Source: CAZGBT01 sp964524025
GTDB lineage: Archaea > Aenigmatarchaeota > Aenigmatarchaeia > CG10238-14 > EX4484-224
DNA: 53,044 nucleotides
Assembly: GCA_964524025.1 (NCBI GenBank)
Contig: CAZGBT010000006.1
Coordinates: forward strand, 1-53,044
Direction of reading: 5' to 3'
Shown here: piece by piece, positions 30,682 to 39,081 of the stretch
Numbering within the stretch: position 1 is the stretch's first letter
How the letters are laid out: each line of letters begins with the position of its first letter
Made by a program: the position numbers and the translations under genes
The notes under the pieces: model-generated
Database searches by the model: none
Seen by the model: only the letters and a program-made list of their open reading frames with translations
What the model was told of the DNA's origin: nothing

Positions 30682-31060
30682 ATCTCAAGTATCGATAGAG
30701 TTCATAGCATTAGTTTCATTCTTATTGCTGCTTCTTATCTTATCAGTTTATTCCTCTTCTTCCCAACTTTTTCATCAAATCTTTATTAGAAGATATAATA
30801 AAGCCGAAATTTTGTGTAAGTATCTTCAAGATGAAATAAATCTTGCCCTTAAAGCTGGTGATGGCTATAGAAGAAGTTTTTTCCTTCCTTTAAGTTTAGA
30901 AGGAAGTAATTATGAGATAATACTTGATAATTACACGCTCTACATAAAATGGGGAAATTATCAAACTTCCTGCTTTGTTCCTATCGAATCTATAAATGGA
31001 AAAATTAAGAAAGGCTGGAATAAAATTAAGGTTTTAAAAAATGAGATTTATATCGAATAA
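30665..31060 (+). CDS. Pilin-like protein 2, 131 aa
   Basis: KSQVSIEFIALVSFLLLLLI (about 6-25) has the QxxxEF motif of class III pilin leaders, and a basic stretch (MSKSLKSQ) before it. The mature part is about 110 residues, with a strand-rich tail NYTLYIKWGNYQTSCF and GWNKIKVLKNEIYIE. It overlaps pilin 1 by 17 bases and the next pilin-like gene by 20 bases, both out of frame, so each translation stop precedes a downstream start inside the coding region. A minor pilin role is inferred. Confidence 0.72.
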   Translation: MSKSLKSQVSIEFIALVSFLLLLLILSVYSSSSQLFHQIFIRRYNKAEILCKYLQDEINLALKAGDGYRRSFFLPLSLEGSNYEIILDNYTLYIKWGNYQTSCFVPIESINGKIKKGWNKIKVLKNEIYIE

Positions 31061-31514
31061 ATCACAAGTACTAGTTTATGATTTTTTTGTAGCACTTTCG
31101 ATCTTTCTAGTCGCTATTATGCTATTACTTTTTAACTGGAATTTATCGCTAGAAGAAATTTCTGAAAGAAAAAGGATCGAATATTTGTCTTCAGATCTTA
31201 ACAAAATAGCAGCTATTTTTGATAAAGAAGGTTTTCCTCTTTATTGGAATTCGGAAAACGTAAAAGAAATTGGATTGCTTAATGGTTTTGAAATAAACTG
31301 GACTAAATTAATATCCCTTAAAGATTTAGGTTATTCTAAAGCTGCGAGTTTGTTGGCTTTATCTTCAAACTATTACTTAAGGTTGTACAATTCTTCTAAC
31401 AAAATTTTTGAGTTTGGCAAATTACCTTCAAATACCTCGACTTCTTTTAGGTTGGATAGAATTGGAATTCTGAATAAAACTTTAGTTAGAATTGAAATTG
31501 TAGTATGGAAATGA
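31041..31514 (+). CDS. Pilin-like protein 3, 157 aa
   Basis: MRFISNKSQVLVYDFFVALS carries SQVLVYDF, a variant of the QxxxEY cleavage motif, then IFLVAIMLLLFNW as the helix. The mature domain has sequons (NSSN, NTSTS, NKT) and ends in LVRIEIVVWK. The end sequence resembles that of the next gene (FKIIVWKL), so the two may share a terminal strand motif. Overlaps of 20 bases upstream and 10 bases downstream show operon packing. No named domain is recognised. Confidence 0.65.
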   Translation: MRFISNKSQVLVYDFFVALSIFLVAIMLLLFNWNLSLEEISERKRIEYLSSDLNKIAAIFDKEGFPLYWNSENVKEIGLLNGFEINWTKLISLKDLGYSKAASLLALSSNYYLRLYNSSNKIFEFGKLPSNTSTSFRLDRIGILNKTLVRIEIVVWK

Positions 31515-33430
31515 AAGGCTCTATCTTTTCTATAGATGCAATAATAGCCATAGCACTTTTACTTTTTATTCTAACCATATTCCCAAAAATTCATGAATAT
31601 GGATATGGAGAAATTATTAGCAGATCTATGCTTTATGCAGCCAACGACTTAATAAATTCGCTTTCAAATTTAAAGGCAAAATATTACAGAACTAAAACTA
31701 TTAACGAATTACTCAAAAATGGTACTTTAAAGGAAGTTGATTTAGAGAAAAGTTTGCTTGACCTTATAGGAAGCCTTTGGTATTCTGGAAAAAAAGATTA
31801 TGCAAAAAAGATTTGTTTAGAAATCTTAAATGAGCTTAATCTAAGCTATTGCATAAATTTAACTACACTCAACGAAACCATTTGCTCGACTTGTAACAGA
31901 ACAGGAAAAATAGTAGCAACCTCCTCCATTTTACTTTCGGGCTATGAAGTAGGGAAACCAACTTCTGGCTACATAGCAAGAGCTTGGGTTAGAAAATATA
32001 GAAAGAATTCAACTCTTATACTTCCATTCTATCCTGAAGGTTCTGGTTGGAGAGGCAGGAAGTTAGAGGTTTATAAAAGATTTTGGATCAACCCAGAAAT
32101 GATAATATTAAAAGCTACCCTCTATGTTTCTGTTCACTTTGGAACTGAAAAATCTCAAGCACAATTCGAGCATTTAATGGTAAATGGGGCCGAAAAGAAG
32201 AATGATATAGAGTGGCTTTATATGGAAGAACTTGCGGTTGGGACAGAAATTACAACTGCTGCATTTGGGTATGTCGATGTTACTAACGAAATTAAAGAAG
32301 GAGAAAACGAAATTTATCTTGCCCTAGGAAGTCCCCACTATCATTCACATATACATCCAGGGATGAGATTAGTTATAGTCTATTCGCTAGTAGAAGAACC
32401 TAAAGAAAGCGAAAGGTTTATAACAAAAAGATTCTATTTCGATAACGTTATAGGAAGGTCCGGAGCATGGTCGACCATTTCTTTCTACATACCAGAAAAT
32501 GCAAAAAATATTTCTGCAAAAATCCGCTTAAACCTTAAAAATGTAGAAGATACAAAAGTTTTCCTCTTTAACTCCACCGACATAAAAATTTATGTTAATT
32601 CTGAAGAACCTTTCTTTGAGGACGGCACAACAGATTTATGTTATGCCATAAGTAGGTATTATTGCTATAGAGATATAGTAGCTACAAAAGATGTAAACTT
32701 AACTTTTGATATTTCTTCGATGATAAAAAATGGTACTAATATAGTTTCCGTTTACGTAAACTGCTATGGAGATTTACATTGGGGAGATTCTTATGCAGAA
32801 ATTTATTCAGATCCGATTAATAATCCTAATAGCTCTTCTTATGTGGAAATCTCTTACTGGTTTAGCGAGCCTTTAATAAAATATGGAGAAATAGATCTAA
32901 CAAGAGAAGATCTACTAGGCGGTGAAATTGAAAATCCAAAAATTTATTCATTTAACCTTACAAAAGCTAGGAGCGATATAATAGAAAGTTTTGTACATAT
33001 AGCTCAGGGTTTTTCTAGTATGACAGAAGTTTATGCTTGGTTTGACGATCAGGAAAAACAATTAGTTTTTAAATCACCGGCCCCGAGAGCAGTTCCAGAA
33101 AGTGTTTACATATATCCTTCTATATGGAAAGTTGGAGAAAATTTCATAGAATTAAGAGATGTTCAACCAGGAGGTTCTCTATCGCCGACTAACAAATTCC
33201 TACCATGGTCCTCTTTCGAATATACTTATAAAATAGAAGGTATGGTAGGTTATGATGGTGTTTTTAACAGTTCTGAAGAAGCTATTAACGATGCTATTAA
33301 TAGGTTAATAGAGAAAGTTGGTAGCGAAGAAGTTTCAGTTGAAGATTTAGAAGTTGACTATAGATCTGTATATGGTATTGAATGGTTATGGGGGCCAGCA
33401 GAATTTAAAATAATAGTTTGGAAATTATGA
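31505..33430 (+). CDS. Giant pilin-like surface protein, 641 aa
   Basis: MEMKGSIFSIDAIIAIALLL shows a pilin-type leader (KGSIFSIDAI) and helix, so it is probably embedded in or beside the pilus. The large extracellular part has many N-glycosylation sequons (NLT, NRT, NGT) and a repeated strand pattern, and two related segments can be seen: ATLYVSVHFGTEKSQ and later FYIPENAKNISAKIRLNLKN. Near residue 278-284 HYHSHIH provides four closely spaced histidines (possible metal site). It ends FKIIVWKL. At 641 residues it is far larger than a structural pilin. No known domain is recognised; tip or shaft function is inference. Confidence 0.65.
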   Translation: MEMKGSIFSIDAIIAIALLLFILTIFPKIHEYGYGEIISRSMLYAANDLINSLSNLKAKYYRTKTINELLKNGTLKEVDLEKSLLDLIGSLWYSGKKDYAKKICLEILNELNLSYCINLTTLNETICSTCNRTGKIVATSSILLSGYEVGKPTSGYIARAWVRKYRKNSTLILPFYPEGSGWRGRKLEVYKRFWINPEMIILKATLYVSVHFGTEKSQAQFEHLMVNGAEKKNDIEWLYMEELAVGTEITTAAFGYVDVTNEIKEGENEIYLALGSPHYHSHIHPGMRLVIVYSLVEEPKESERFITKRFYFDNVIGRSGAWSTISFYIPENAKNISAKIRLNLKNVEDTKVFLFNSTDIKIYVNSEEPFFEDGTTDLCYAISRYYCYRDIVATKDVNLTFDISSMIKNGTNIVSVYVNCYGDLHWGDSYAEIYSDPINNPNSSSYVEISYWFSEPLIKYGEIDLTREDLLGGEIENPKIYSFNLTKARSDIIESFVHIAQGFSSMTEVYAWFDDQEKQLVFKSPAPRAVPESVYIYPSIWKVGENFIELRDVQPGGSLSPTNKFLPWSSFEYTYKIEGMVGYDGVFNSSEEAINDAINRLIEKVGSEEVSVEDLEVDYRSVYGIEWLWGPAEFKIIVWKL

Positions 33431-34398
33431 AAGGTTTACTCTTTTCCTTTATTCTAGTAATTTTAGGTTTAACTTTAGCGACGATTCTATATTTTTATCA
33501 AACTCTTACGATTTTCAGTTTTAAAAAATACGTCGAACTAGAAAGTGTTGAAAAGTTGATAAAAACTTATAACTCAATTCTAATAGATTCAAAAAAAGCT
33601 TTAGGTATTGTAGGAAAAAGAGCTATTAGTTCTGCCATAAGCTGGATAATTACTAATGGTACACCACTAGATTCTGCGGAAATAAGGATTAAAGAACTTA
33701 TGATTAACGGAACTCTTTATGGGAAGTCGCAAGAGCTCATGAAAGATTCGACATTACTGAACTGGGCTGCTTCTTTAGAGAATCTGCTTAATAAAAAAGG
33801 TCTATTTGCTAAGATAGAAATAAAGAATTTATCTATAATACCGTACGACAGCTTCCACTTGCTTCTTTCCGCTAACATTTCTCTAAACCTAACAAACCAA
33901 GATATCAGGACTTCGATTGCGAGAAGTCAGATAGTTAGTTCTATTATTAGCATTGAAAATTTCGAAGATCCTCTTTATCCTTTAAATACCCTCGGAAGGG
34001 TTACTAACGTGATAATAAAAAGCAAAAATTGGTTAAACTACTCTTCAGAAGATTTAACAAACCTTAAGGAGGATTTAAATAATTCATGGTACCATCCAAG
34101 CCTTTATGGGGCGAGTTTTCTTGATAGACTTGAAGGGAAGTTTTTTGTGGATCCTAAAAGAAAGGGAGTAAAGGAAATAATAGGACTTGAAAGTTTTGTT
34201 AATAAAGAAAAATTGTATTCATATGGTCTAGGCATTTGGATTGATAGAAGTAACATAGATTATCTTTATTTTTCAGGAACTCCTCACACAGCTTTTAAAA
34301 TAACAGGTATGCCAGAAACTTTTAGATTAGATAACGAGACTACAATCAATAACCTTACTCATTTGCAAATTTATAATGTAAGCAGCTTGGTAGAATGA
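33427..34398 (+). CDS. Membrane-anchored surface protein with FLDRLEG motif, 323 aa
   Basis: Single N-terminal helix (GLLFSFILVILGLTLATILY) then an extracellular domain. The middle shows LYGASFLDRLEGKFFVDP, followed by IIGLESFVNKEKL. The FLDRLEG segment recurs in archaeal surface proteins I recall from methanogens and DPANN genomes but has no assigned function. Sequons such as NGT, NLS and NIS, NLT are dense. The frame opens at TTG 33418; ATG 33427, which overlaps the stop of the giant pilin-like gene as ATGA, is preferred. It also overlaps the next gene by ATGA. Its helix is typical of minor pilin-like anchors. Confidence 0.62.
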   Translation: MKGLLFSFILVILGLTLATILYFYQTLTIFSFKKYVELESVEKLIKTYNSILIDSKKALGIVGKRAISSAISWIITNGTPLDSAEIRIKELMINGTLYGKSQELMKDSTLLNWAASLENLLNKKGLFAKIEIKNLSIIPYDSFHLLLSANISLNLTNQDIRTSIARSQIVSSIISIENFEDPLYPLNTLGRVTNVIIKSKNWLNYSSEDLTNLKEDLNNSWYHPSLYGASFLDRLEGKFFVDPKRKGVKEIIGLESFVNKEKLYSYGLGIWIDRSNIDYLYFSGTPHTAFKITGMPETFRLDNETTINNLTHLQIYNVSSLVE

Positions 34399-35147
34399 GG
34401 GTTGAATACAAAATATTAAGCTTAATTGTTATTTGCTTACTTTTAGGATTACTTTTTTATACCAAACTATCTTGGAAAGTTACTGAAAATTTAGCAAGAA
34501 ATGAAAGCAAGGAAGAAAAAACGAGAAGAAATGTAAGTGAGACATACCTTCCTATTCCTCCGCCTCCAGAAGAAAAAGTAGAAAAGGAAGAAAATATTAC
34601 GATAGTGCCTATAAAAGGAGGTTTAGGAGGTAAATGGGAAATAGAAGAGCAAAAGGAAATCGAAGTAGATGCTAAGATTGTTGATATTTGCTCTGGAAAA
34701 TTAAAAGAAATTAAAAGTGTTACCGAAGGTCTACAAGTTTGTTTAAATAAAGAAGCTCCTTACTACATAATTCTTGAAAGGAACTCTACTCATTTAAAAA
34801 CAAGTTTTTACTATGGTGGTTTTAATCAGACATTCAATTTTACAAATGACACGCTAATTTTCTATGTTTTTATCGAAAATTTAAAGGAAGAGGAACCATA
34901 TATAGAGGGATTTATCGCTTCTGGAAATGCCTCTTCCTTTATCTCCTTAGGAGAACCTTACTACGCTTATAGTTGGGAGAAGATAGAAGGAAAGTTAGTT
35001 AAAAAAAGAGTAATGGCCATTTTACCAATTTTTGTAAAATACAACTTTGAAGTGAATAGAAAATGGAATGATTTAATCGTCTCATTAAGAATTAACAGAA
35101 AACTTTATCAGATTGGAATTTGTTACGTCTTTACTAAAGAAATTTAA
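34395..35147 (+). CDS. Membrane-anchored surface protein with proline-rich linker, 250 aa
   Basis: A single N-terminal helix (ILSLIVICLLLGLLFYTKL) is followed by a proline-rich linker (YLPIPPPPEEKVEKEEN, about 51-67), then a GG-rich patch (KGGLGGKWE) and a beta-rich C-terminal domain of about 150 residues with two cysteines near DICSGKL and GLQVCLNKEA. Sequons (NST, NQT, NFT, NDT) suggest glycosylation outside the cell. It is the last gene of the rightward run, with a 4-base overlap upstream, and stops 13 bases before the convergent major pilin gene. No family assignment. Confidence 0.6.
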   Translation: MRVEYKILSLIVICLLLGLLFYTKLSWKVTENLARNESKEEKTRRNVSETYLPIPPPPEEKVEKEENITIVPIKGGLGGKWEIEEQKEIEVDAKIVDICSGKLKEIKSVTEGLQVCLNKEAPYYIILERNSTHLKTSFYYGGFNQTFNFTNDTLIFYVFIENLKEEEPYIEGFIASGNASSFISLGEPYYAYSWEKIEGKLVKKRVMAILPIFVKYNFEVNRKWNDLIVSLRINRKLYQIGICYVFTKEI

Positions 35148-35160
35148 AAAGAAAAAAGGA

Positions 35161-35574
35161 TTAAGCCCCGTGAAGAGTTGCCGAAGCTGTGTGCGTCAAG
35201 CCACTTTCCAAATCTTCGTAAGTAATAGTTACTTTTACATCTCCTTTAAAACAACCTGCACAGGTAATCGTTAGTCTTTCATTAGGTTTGCCGTTTAGCT
35301 CAGGTGAAAAGGTTACTGAGCCTTGATCTGGCTCGGTTGTTACTTTAGTAACGTTAATCTCATGAGGACCTACTGTTACAACTAACGTGTCAGCATTGTG
35401 GTCAACGTATGCAAATGCTGAACCTGGAGGAAAGCAAGGACTGCACTTAGCGACGCCGCCTGTCGGTAACTTGAACACTCCCATTGCATAAAGCGCTGCC
35501 ACAACTGCAATTACCACTAGAATTGCCCATCCGTAAGTCATTAAATACTCCATTGCAGCTTGACCTTTCTTCAT
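35161..35574 (-). CDS. Major pilin with class III signal peptide, 137 aa
   Basis: MKKGQAAMEYLMTYGWAILV is the canonical class III leader (KKG/QAAMEY), and the following AVVAALYAMGVF completes the pilin helix. The mature body has two CxxC pairs, C44SPC47 and C109AGC112, which may form disulfides or bind metal, and a beta-rich C-terminus (VKVTITYEDLES, THTASATLHGA). The codon and base composition is richer in G+C than its neighbours, as expected for a highly expressed gene. It is on the opposite strand from the minor pilins and sits before the TadC-like gene, with 134 bases of leader region between. Confidence 0.87.
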   Translation of the reverse strand: MKKGQAAMEYLMTYGWAILVVIAVVAALYAMGVFKLPTGGVAKCSPCFPPGSAFAYVDHNADTLVVTVGPHEINVTKVTTEPDQGSVTFSPELNGKPNERLTITCAGCFKGDVKVTITYEDLESGLTHTASATLHGA

Positions 35575-35617
35575 GCTCTCTAATAAAAATTATTTTTCAG
35601 TAAATTTAATTAATTCA

Positions 35618-35641
35618 AAATTACCCACAATATGGTAATTT
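35618..35641. promoter_or_regulatory. Inverted repeat upstream of the major pilin gene
   Basis: Arms aaattacc and ggtaattt (8 bp, perfect) flank an 8-base spacer. On the pilin strand the repeat is centred about 55 bases before the ATG at 35574, just upstream of the AT-rich promoter core. It could be an operator or activator site for pilin expression. It also overlaps the start of a possible 26-codon ORF on the plus strand. Confidence 0.45.
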
Positions 35642-35712
35642 ACGTTAAAGTCAAATTAAAGGAAAAGAAATTTTTCATAAACACAAGAACAGATGTCGTA
35701 ACTAATTCCTAA
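35632..35712 (+). CDS. Possible small ORF, 26 aa, between pilin and TadC-like genes
   Basis: An ATG-to-TAA frame of 27 codons reads MVIYVKVKLKEKKFFI and continues to TNS. Its strand-like basic pattern resembles the first strands of DUF167-type proteins, but it is far too short to be one, so it may be a remnant or chance. Taaatttaattaat lies about 30 bases upstream. Its end overlaps the convergent TadC-like stop by 4 bases. Confidence 0.25.
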   Translation: MVIYVKVKLKEKKFFINTRTDVVTNS

Positions 35713-36695
35713 GAAGGCACAAGCATTTTTGAAATACTTCTGACTAAGAAATCAGAAACTCTTAACAGCAAAAAACTAATTGTAAGTAGAACAGGAAAAT
35801 ACTTAAAACCATCCAATTCTCTGCCGCTTTTTAGAAGACCTATTAACAAACTTCCGAAAAAGGAAAGAATGACCATAGCTAGAAAACTATAAAAGCGTAA
35901 GAAAGATGCAGAAATTTTAACAACACCTAATCTTAAACCATAAACTTTACCATAACTTACTGCTTCTTCTAATTTTAACTTACTACCCATTTCACTCATA
36001 GTCTCTACCAAGTAAGAAGAGAATGAAAAAAGTACGGGTGCTGCGAATCCTATTGCTATAAAGATAAAAATAGCATACATTGCAACTTGAGCCGCTATTT
36101 CCCTTCTTAAAGTTTTTAAGGTTCTTAGATCTTCTGCAGTATGTTCTAATAAGTCTGCTAAAGCACCACCTTTTCTTAAACCTTCGCTAATAAGCAGAAA
36201 AGTTCTTTTAACGATTCTTGATTTAATCCTTTTACCCATTTCTAAAAGAGCATCTTCTAGAGAAGAACCACTTAAGGCTTTTCTTCCAGCATTTTTTATC
36301 TCTTTTTCTAAAACACCAAATTCTGGCCTAGCAGCCATTAGAATGGCTCTATCTGGAGTTAAACCAGACCTTATATTACCAGCTATTAATTGCAAAGCAT
36401 CTGGCAAAATTTCTTCTGCTGCTTTTCCTCTTCTATCAGCTATAAACAAAACTATTAAATCGAAAAAGAAATGAAGAACAATAAAAATGAACGCAAAAAT
36501 TAAGATTAGATAATTTATCCCAACTTTCAAGAAAGCTCCTACAAGAATGGAAATTGCGAGGGAGATAAATATCGAGTTTAAGAGTCTAATTTTAAGGAAT
36601 CTTTGTAAATTTAAAGAAATATCTGCATATTCCAAGTTCTTCTTAAGCCACTTCCTATAAAATTTTGGGTAAAAAGCTAAAATATTTAGTTTCAT
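35709..36695 (-). CDS. Type II/IV secretion membrane protein, TadC-like (T2SF), 328 aa
   Basis: Polytopic membrane core of an archaeal pilus machine. It has an early helix pair (FISLAISILVGAFLKVGINY), a T2SF cytoplasmic helical domain (AAEEILPDALQLIAGNIRSG, then RALILMAARPEFGVLE-like and SSLEDALLEMGKRIKSR), and late helices (FIFIAIGFAAPVLFSFSSYL). The motif LRRGLTPDRAI appears as SGLTPDRAILMA and EGLRKGGALADLLEHTAEDL matches the second half of T2SF domains. Its ATG overlaps the stop of the TadB-like gene by ATGA. It would dock the ATPase encoded two genes upstream to the pilus base. Confidence 0.85.
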   Translation of the reverse strand: MKLNILAFYPKFYRKWLKKNLEYADISLNLQRFLKIRLLNSIFISLAISILVGAFLKVGINYLILIFAFIFIVLHFFFDLIVLFIADRRGKAAEEILPDALQLIAGNIRSGLTPDRAILMAARPEFGVLEKEIKNAGRKALSGSSLEDALLEMGKRIKSRIVKRTFLLISEGLRKGGALADLLEHTAEDLRTLKTLRREIAAQVAMYAIFIFIAIGFAAPVLFSFSSYLVETMSEMGSKLKLEEAVSYGKVYGLRLGVVKISASFLRFYSFLAMVILSFFGSLLIGLLKSGRELDGFKYFPVLLTISFLLLRVSDFLVRSISKMLVPS

Positions 36696-37567
36696 GCTTC
36701 AACACAAGGTCTTCTGCTTTTTATCAAACCTATAAAAACGAATTGAAAGAAAGCTAAACCAGCTAGTAAAAAATAAAAGAAAAATTCAGGAATTTGTATA
36801 CCAGAAAAAGTTGAAAAAACTATTAAGAAAGTTATTCCTAAGGTTGGTAAAATTATGGAAAACATCAAGTAAAGTAAAGCTAATGGGCTTAGTTGAGAAC
36901 CATACCTTCTTATACTAACTTTTTGCTCTTCAGAGAGATGATTAGCAATCCTAGCTAAAGTATCACCAACATCTACCCCTGATCTTAGACTGTTAATTAT
37001 TTGCCAAACTATTCTCCTAAAATTTAAGCTAGGATTTTTGTAAGCCAATTTTTCCAGAGCTTTTATTTGATCTTCGCCTGCAGCAATACTTTTTACGCAT
37101 TCGTTAAATTGCTTTGAAATTTCTCCATAATTTGCTTTAGCTATAGAAACCATTGCATCGAAAAGAGAAACTCCAGATTTTACCTGGATATATAAGTGCC
37201 TTACTGCAAAGAGTAAGTTCTTCTCAATACTTCTAATTTTTCTGGCTATAAGTAGTTTAGGATAGAGGATAATGTAGAAATAGGATAGAAAAGAAAAGAA
37301 AAAAGGAAAAATAAAAAGAAGAAATGTTTTTCCTGTTTTAATTGCGACTGGGAGCATGAGCATAAATAAAAGAAAGAACCAGAAAAAAGAGGAAAAAACA
37401 GCTATTGCAACGTATTCTCTTGTCTTCAAATCAAATCCAGCTTGAGCTAAATAAGTTTGCAAAAAGGGAGAGAATTTTGCTATCTTATCGGATATGAAAT
37501 AAAACTTCTTAGAAATCTTTAACGCTTTCTTTAGAGGGAATGGGACAAATGGAATAGTTTTTTTCAT
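36692..37567 (-). CDS. Type II/IV secretion membrane protein, TadB-like (T2SF), 291 aa
   Basis: Second platform protein. N-terminal soluble stretch, then helices (FWFFLLFMLMLPVAIKTG and FLLFIFPFFFSFLSYFYI), a T2SF domain with RSIEKNLLFAVRHLYIQVKS, GVSLFDAMVSIAKANYGEIS and SGVDVGDTLARIANHLSEEQ, and C-terminal helices (LLYLMFSIILPTLGITFLI). Pairing of two T2SF-like proteins with one ATPase is the TadA-TadB-TadC organisation. The ATG overlaps the ATPase stop by ATGA. The order ATPase, TadB, TadC in one operon, with pilins nearby, supports an assembled pilus. Cys at the extreme C-terminus (RPCVEA) is of unknown meaning. Confidence 0.85.
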   Translation of the reverse strand: MKKTIPFVPFPLKKALKISKKFYFISDKIAKFSPFLQTYLAQAGFDLKTREYVAIAVFSSFFWFFLLFMLMLPVAIKTGKTFLLFIFPFFFSFLSYFYIILYPKLLIARKIRSIEKNLLFAVRHLYIQVKSGVSLFDAMVSIAKANYGEISKQFNECVKSIAAGEDQIKALEKLAYKNPSLNFRRIVWQIINSLRSGVDVGDTLARIANHLSEEQKVSIRRYGSQLSPLALLYLMFSIILPTLGITFLIVFSTFSGIQIPEFFFYFLLAGLAFFQFVFIGLIKSRRPCVEA

Positions 37568-39060
37568 AATAAACTTTCAACCTTTCCTCTCCTTTTAACT
37601 ACTTTTAAAACATCTTCTGGTTCGAGATAGTATTTTGCTACAATTCTTCCTATCGTATTAACATCTTTTACTTTCCTATCAACCATCCACCTAAGAATTT
37701 TTTCTTTTTCCTCTATTTCTTCCAAAACTTCTTTTTCGCTTAAACCAGTATGCATTTGAAGTTCTTCCATTAACCTGTAACTTTCGTTTTCCTTCCTTAT
37801 AATATCCTTTACAGGTTTCCATCTGAATATTATGTTTAAAGTTGTTTTTACTTTTTCAGTTCCAGGTATTATTTCAACCACTTCAAAAAGTCTTCTTCTA
37901 CCAGTTCTCCTATCTCTATAACAAACAGCTATTAAATGCAAAGCTTCTAAAACTTGTTCAGGAACGTTGATAGGAGGATTTACTAACCTTTTATAAGCTT
38001 GATAAGCTGTATCAGCATGCAAAGTAGCATAAACACTATGACCTGTATGCATGGCTTCGAAAAGAACTTCTGCTTCTCTAGCTCTTCTGACTTCCCCAAC
38101 TATTATCCTATCAGGTCTCATCCTTAAAGCATTAACGAGTAAATCTAACATTGTAACCTCTCCCAAACCTTCTGGATTTGGTTCTCTAGTAGTTAGCGGA
38201 ACCCAGTGTAAAAATTCAGGCAACATCAACTCTCTTGTATCTTCTATAGAAACAATTCTATGGTTTGGTTGGATGAAACACATTAAAACGTTAAGCAAAG
38301 AAGTTTTCCCGCTTGCCGTACCACCAGCTATTATCATGTTGAGCTCGTACTGAATTGCTTCCCAAAGCCAAGCTGCTACCTCAAAGTTTAAGGTTTTGTT
38401 TTCTATAAAATCAACGACTGTCCAAGGAGATCTTCTAAACTTCCTTATAGTTATAGTATTCCCTATAGTCGAAATAGGAAATAAAGTAGCATTAACTCTG
38501 TCTCCAGTAATTAAATGAGCGTCCATCAGCGGATTTAATACGGTTACTTGTCTTCCAACTCTTCTCCCTATAGCATTTGCATAATTCAAAATCTGATTTT
38601 CAGATTCAACATAAACATTAGTTTTTATCCAGCCGAATTTTTTATGATAAACCCAAATTGGATTTTTGGACCCATTTATTACAATCTCTTCCAAATAAGG
38701 ATCCTCTATTAACAATTCTATCTTGCCCAAACCAAACATCTCATTAATAAGCAAACCTACTAAAAACTTTTTTAAGCTCTCGCTAGCTACTGGTAGCTCA
38801 TTACTTATAAGCTCTAAACCTCTTTCAAAATATTTTTTCTTTATTTTTTCAAAATAAGTTGGGTCTACCATTTCAGCCGTTTTAATCGGAATCTCTGTTA
38901 GCAAAACGCTTCTTATTTTATCGAGTAACGCTCTAGTTCCTTTTTCTATAGTTGGCAATTTTAACTCATAAATCGGTACGAAATCTTTAGTTCTTTTTAT
39001 AACGACTTTTGCTTTTACATAACCAGAAGAAACTTCATAACTTTGAATAACTTTTTCCAT
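37564..39060 (-). CDS. TadA/VirB11-type secretion ATPase, 498 aa
   Basis: Hexameric motor ATPase for pilus assembly. N-terminal domain to about 200 with an Arg-finger-like region (IGRRVGRQVTVLNPLMDAHL), Walker A GGTASGKT (246-253), Asp box (IEDTREL, 272-278), Walker B RPDRIIVGEVR (315-325) and His box HTGHSVYATLHAD (338-350). The C-terminal 130 residues (about 370-498) are an added helical region (KEVLEEIEEKEKILRWMVDR, VNTIGRIVAKYYLEPEDVLK). The class is Tad/archaeal type IV pilus rather than archaellum, since no fla-type partners are visible. It is upstream of the TadB-like gene with ATGA overlap. Confidence 0.93.
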   Translation of the reverse strand: MEKVIQSYEVSSGYVKAKVVIKRTKDFVPIYELKLPTIEKGTRALLDKIRSVLLTEIPIKTAEMVDPTYFEKIKKKYFERGLELISNELPVASESLKKFLVGLLINEMFGLGKIELLIEDPYLEEIVINGSKNPIWVYHKKFGWIKTNVYVESENQILNYANAIGRRVGRQVTVLNPLMDAHLITGDRVNATLFPISTIGNTITIRKFRRSPWTVVDFIENKTLNFEVAAWLWEAIQYELNMIIAGGTASGKTSLLNVLMCFIQPNHRIVSIEDTRELMLPEFLHWVPLTTREPNPEGLGEVTMLDLLVNALRMRPDRIIVGEVRRAREAEVLFEAMHTGHSVYATLHADTAYQAYKRLVNPPINVPEQVLEALHLIAVCYRDRRTGRRRLFEVVEIIPGTEKVKTTLNIIFRWKPVKDIIRKENESYRLMEELQMHTGLSEKEVLEEIEEKEKILRWMVDRKVKDVNTIGRIVAKYYLEPEDVLKVVKRRGKVESLL

Positions 39061-39081
39061 AATTAAAATTCAAATTGCTAA

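Noticed and set aside
37564..39060. TadA-type ATPase as archaellum FlaI
   Set aside because: No archaellum genes are nearby; the adjacent T2SF pair and pilins fit a Tad-like or type IV pilus.
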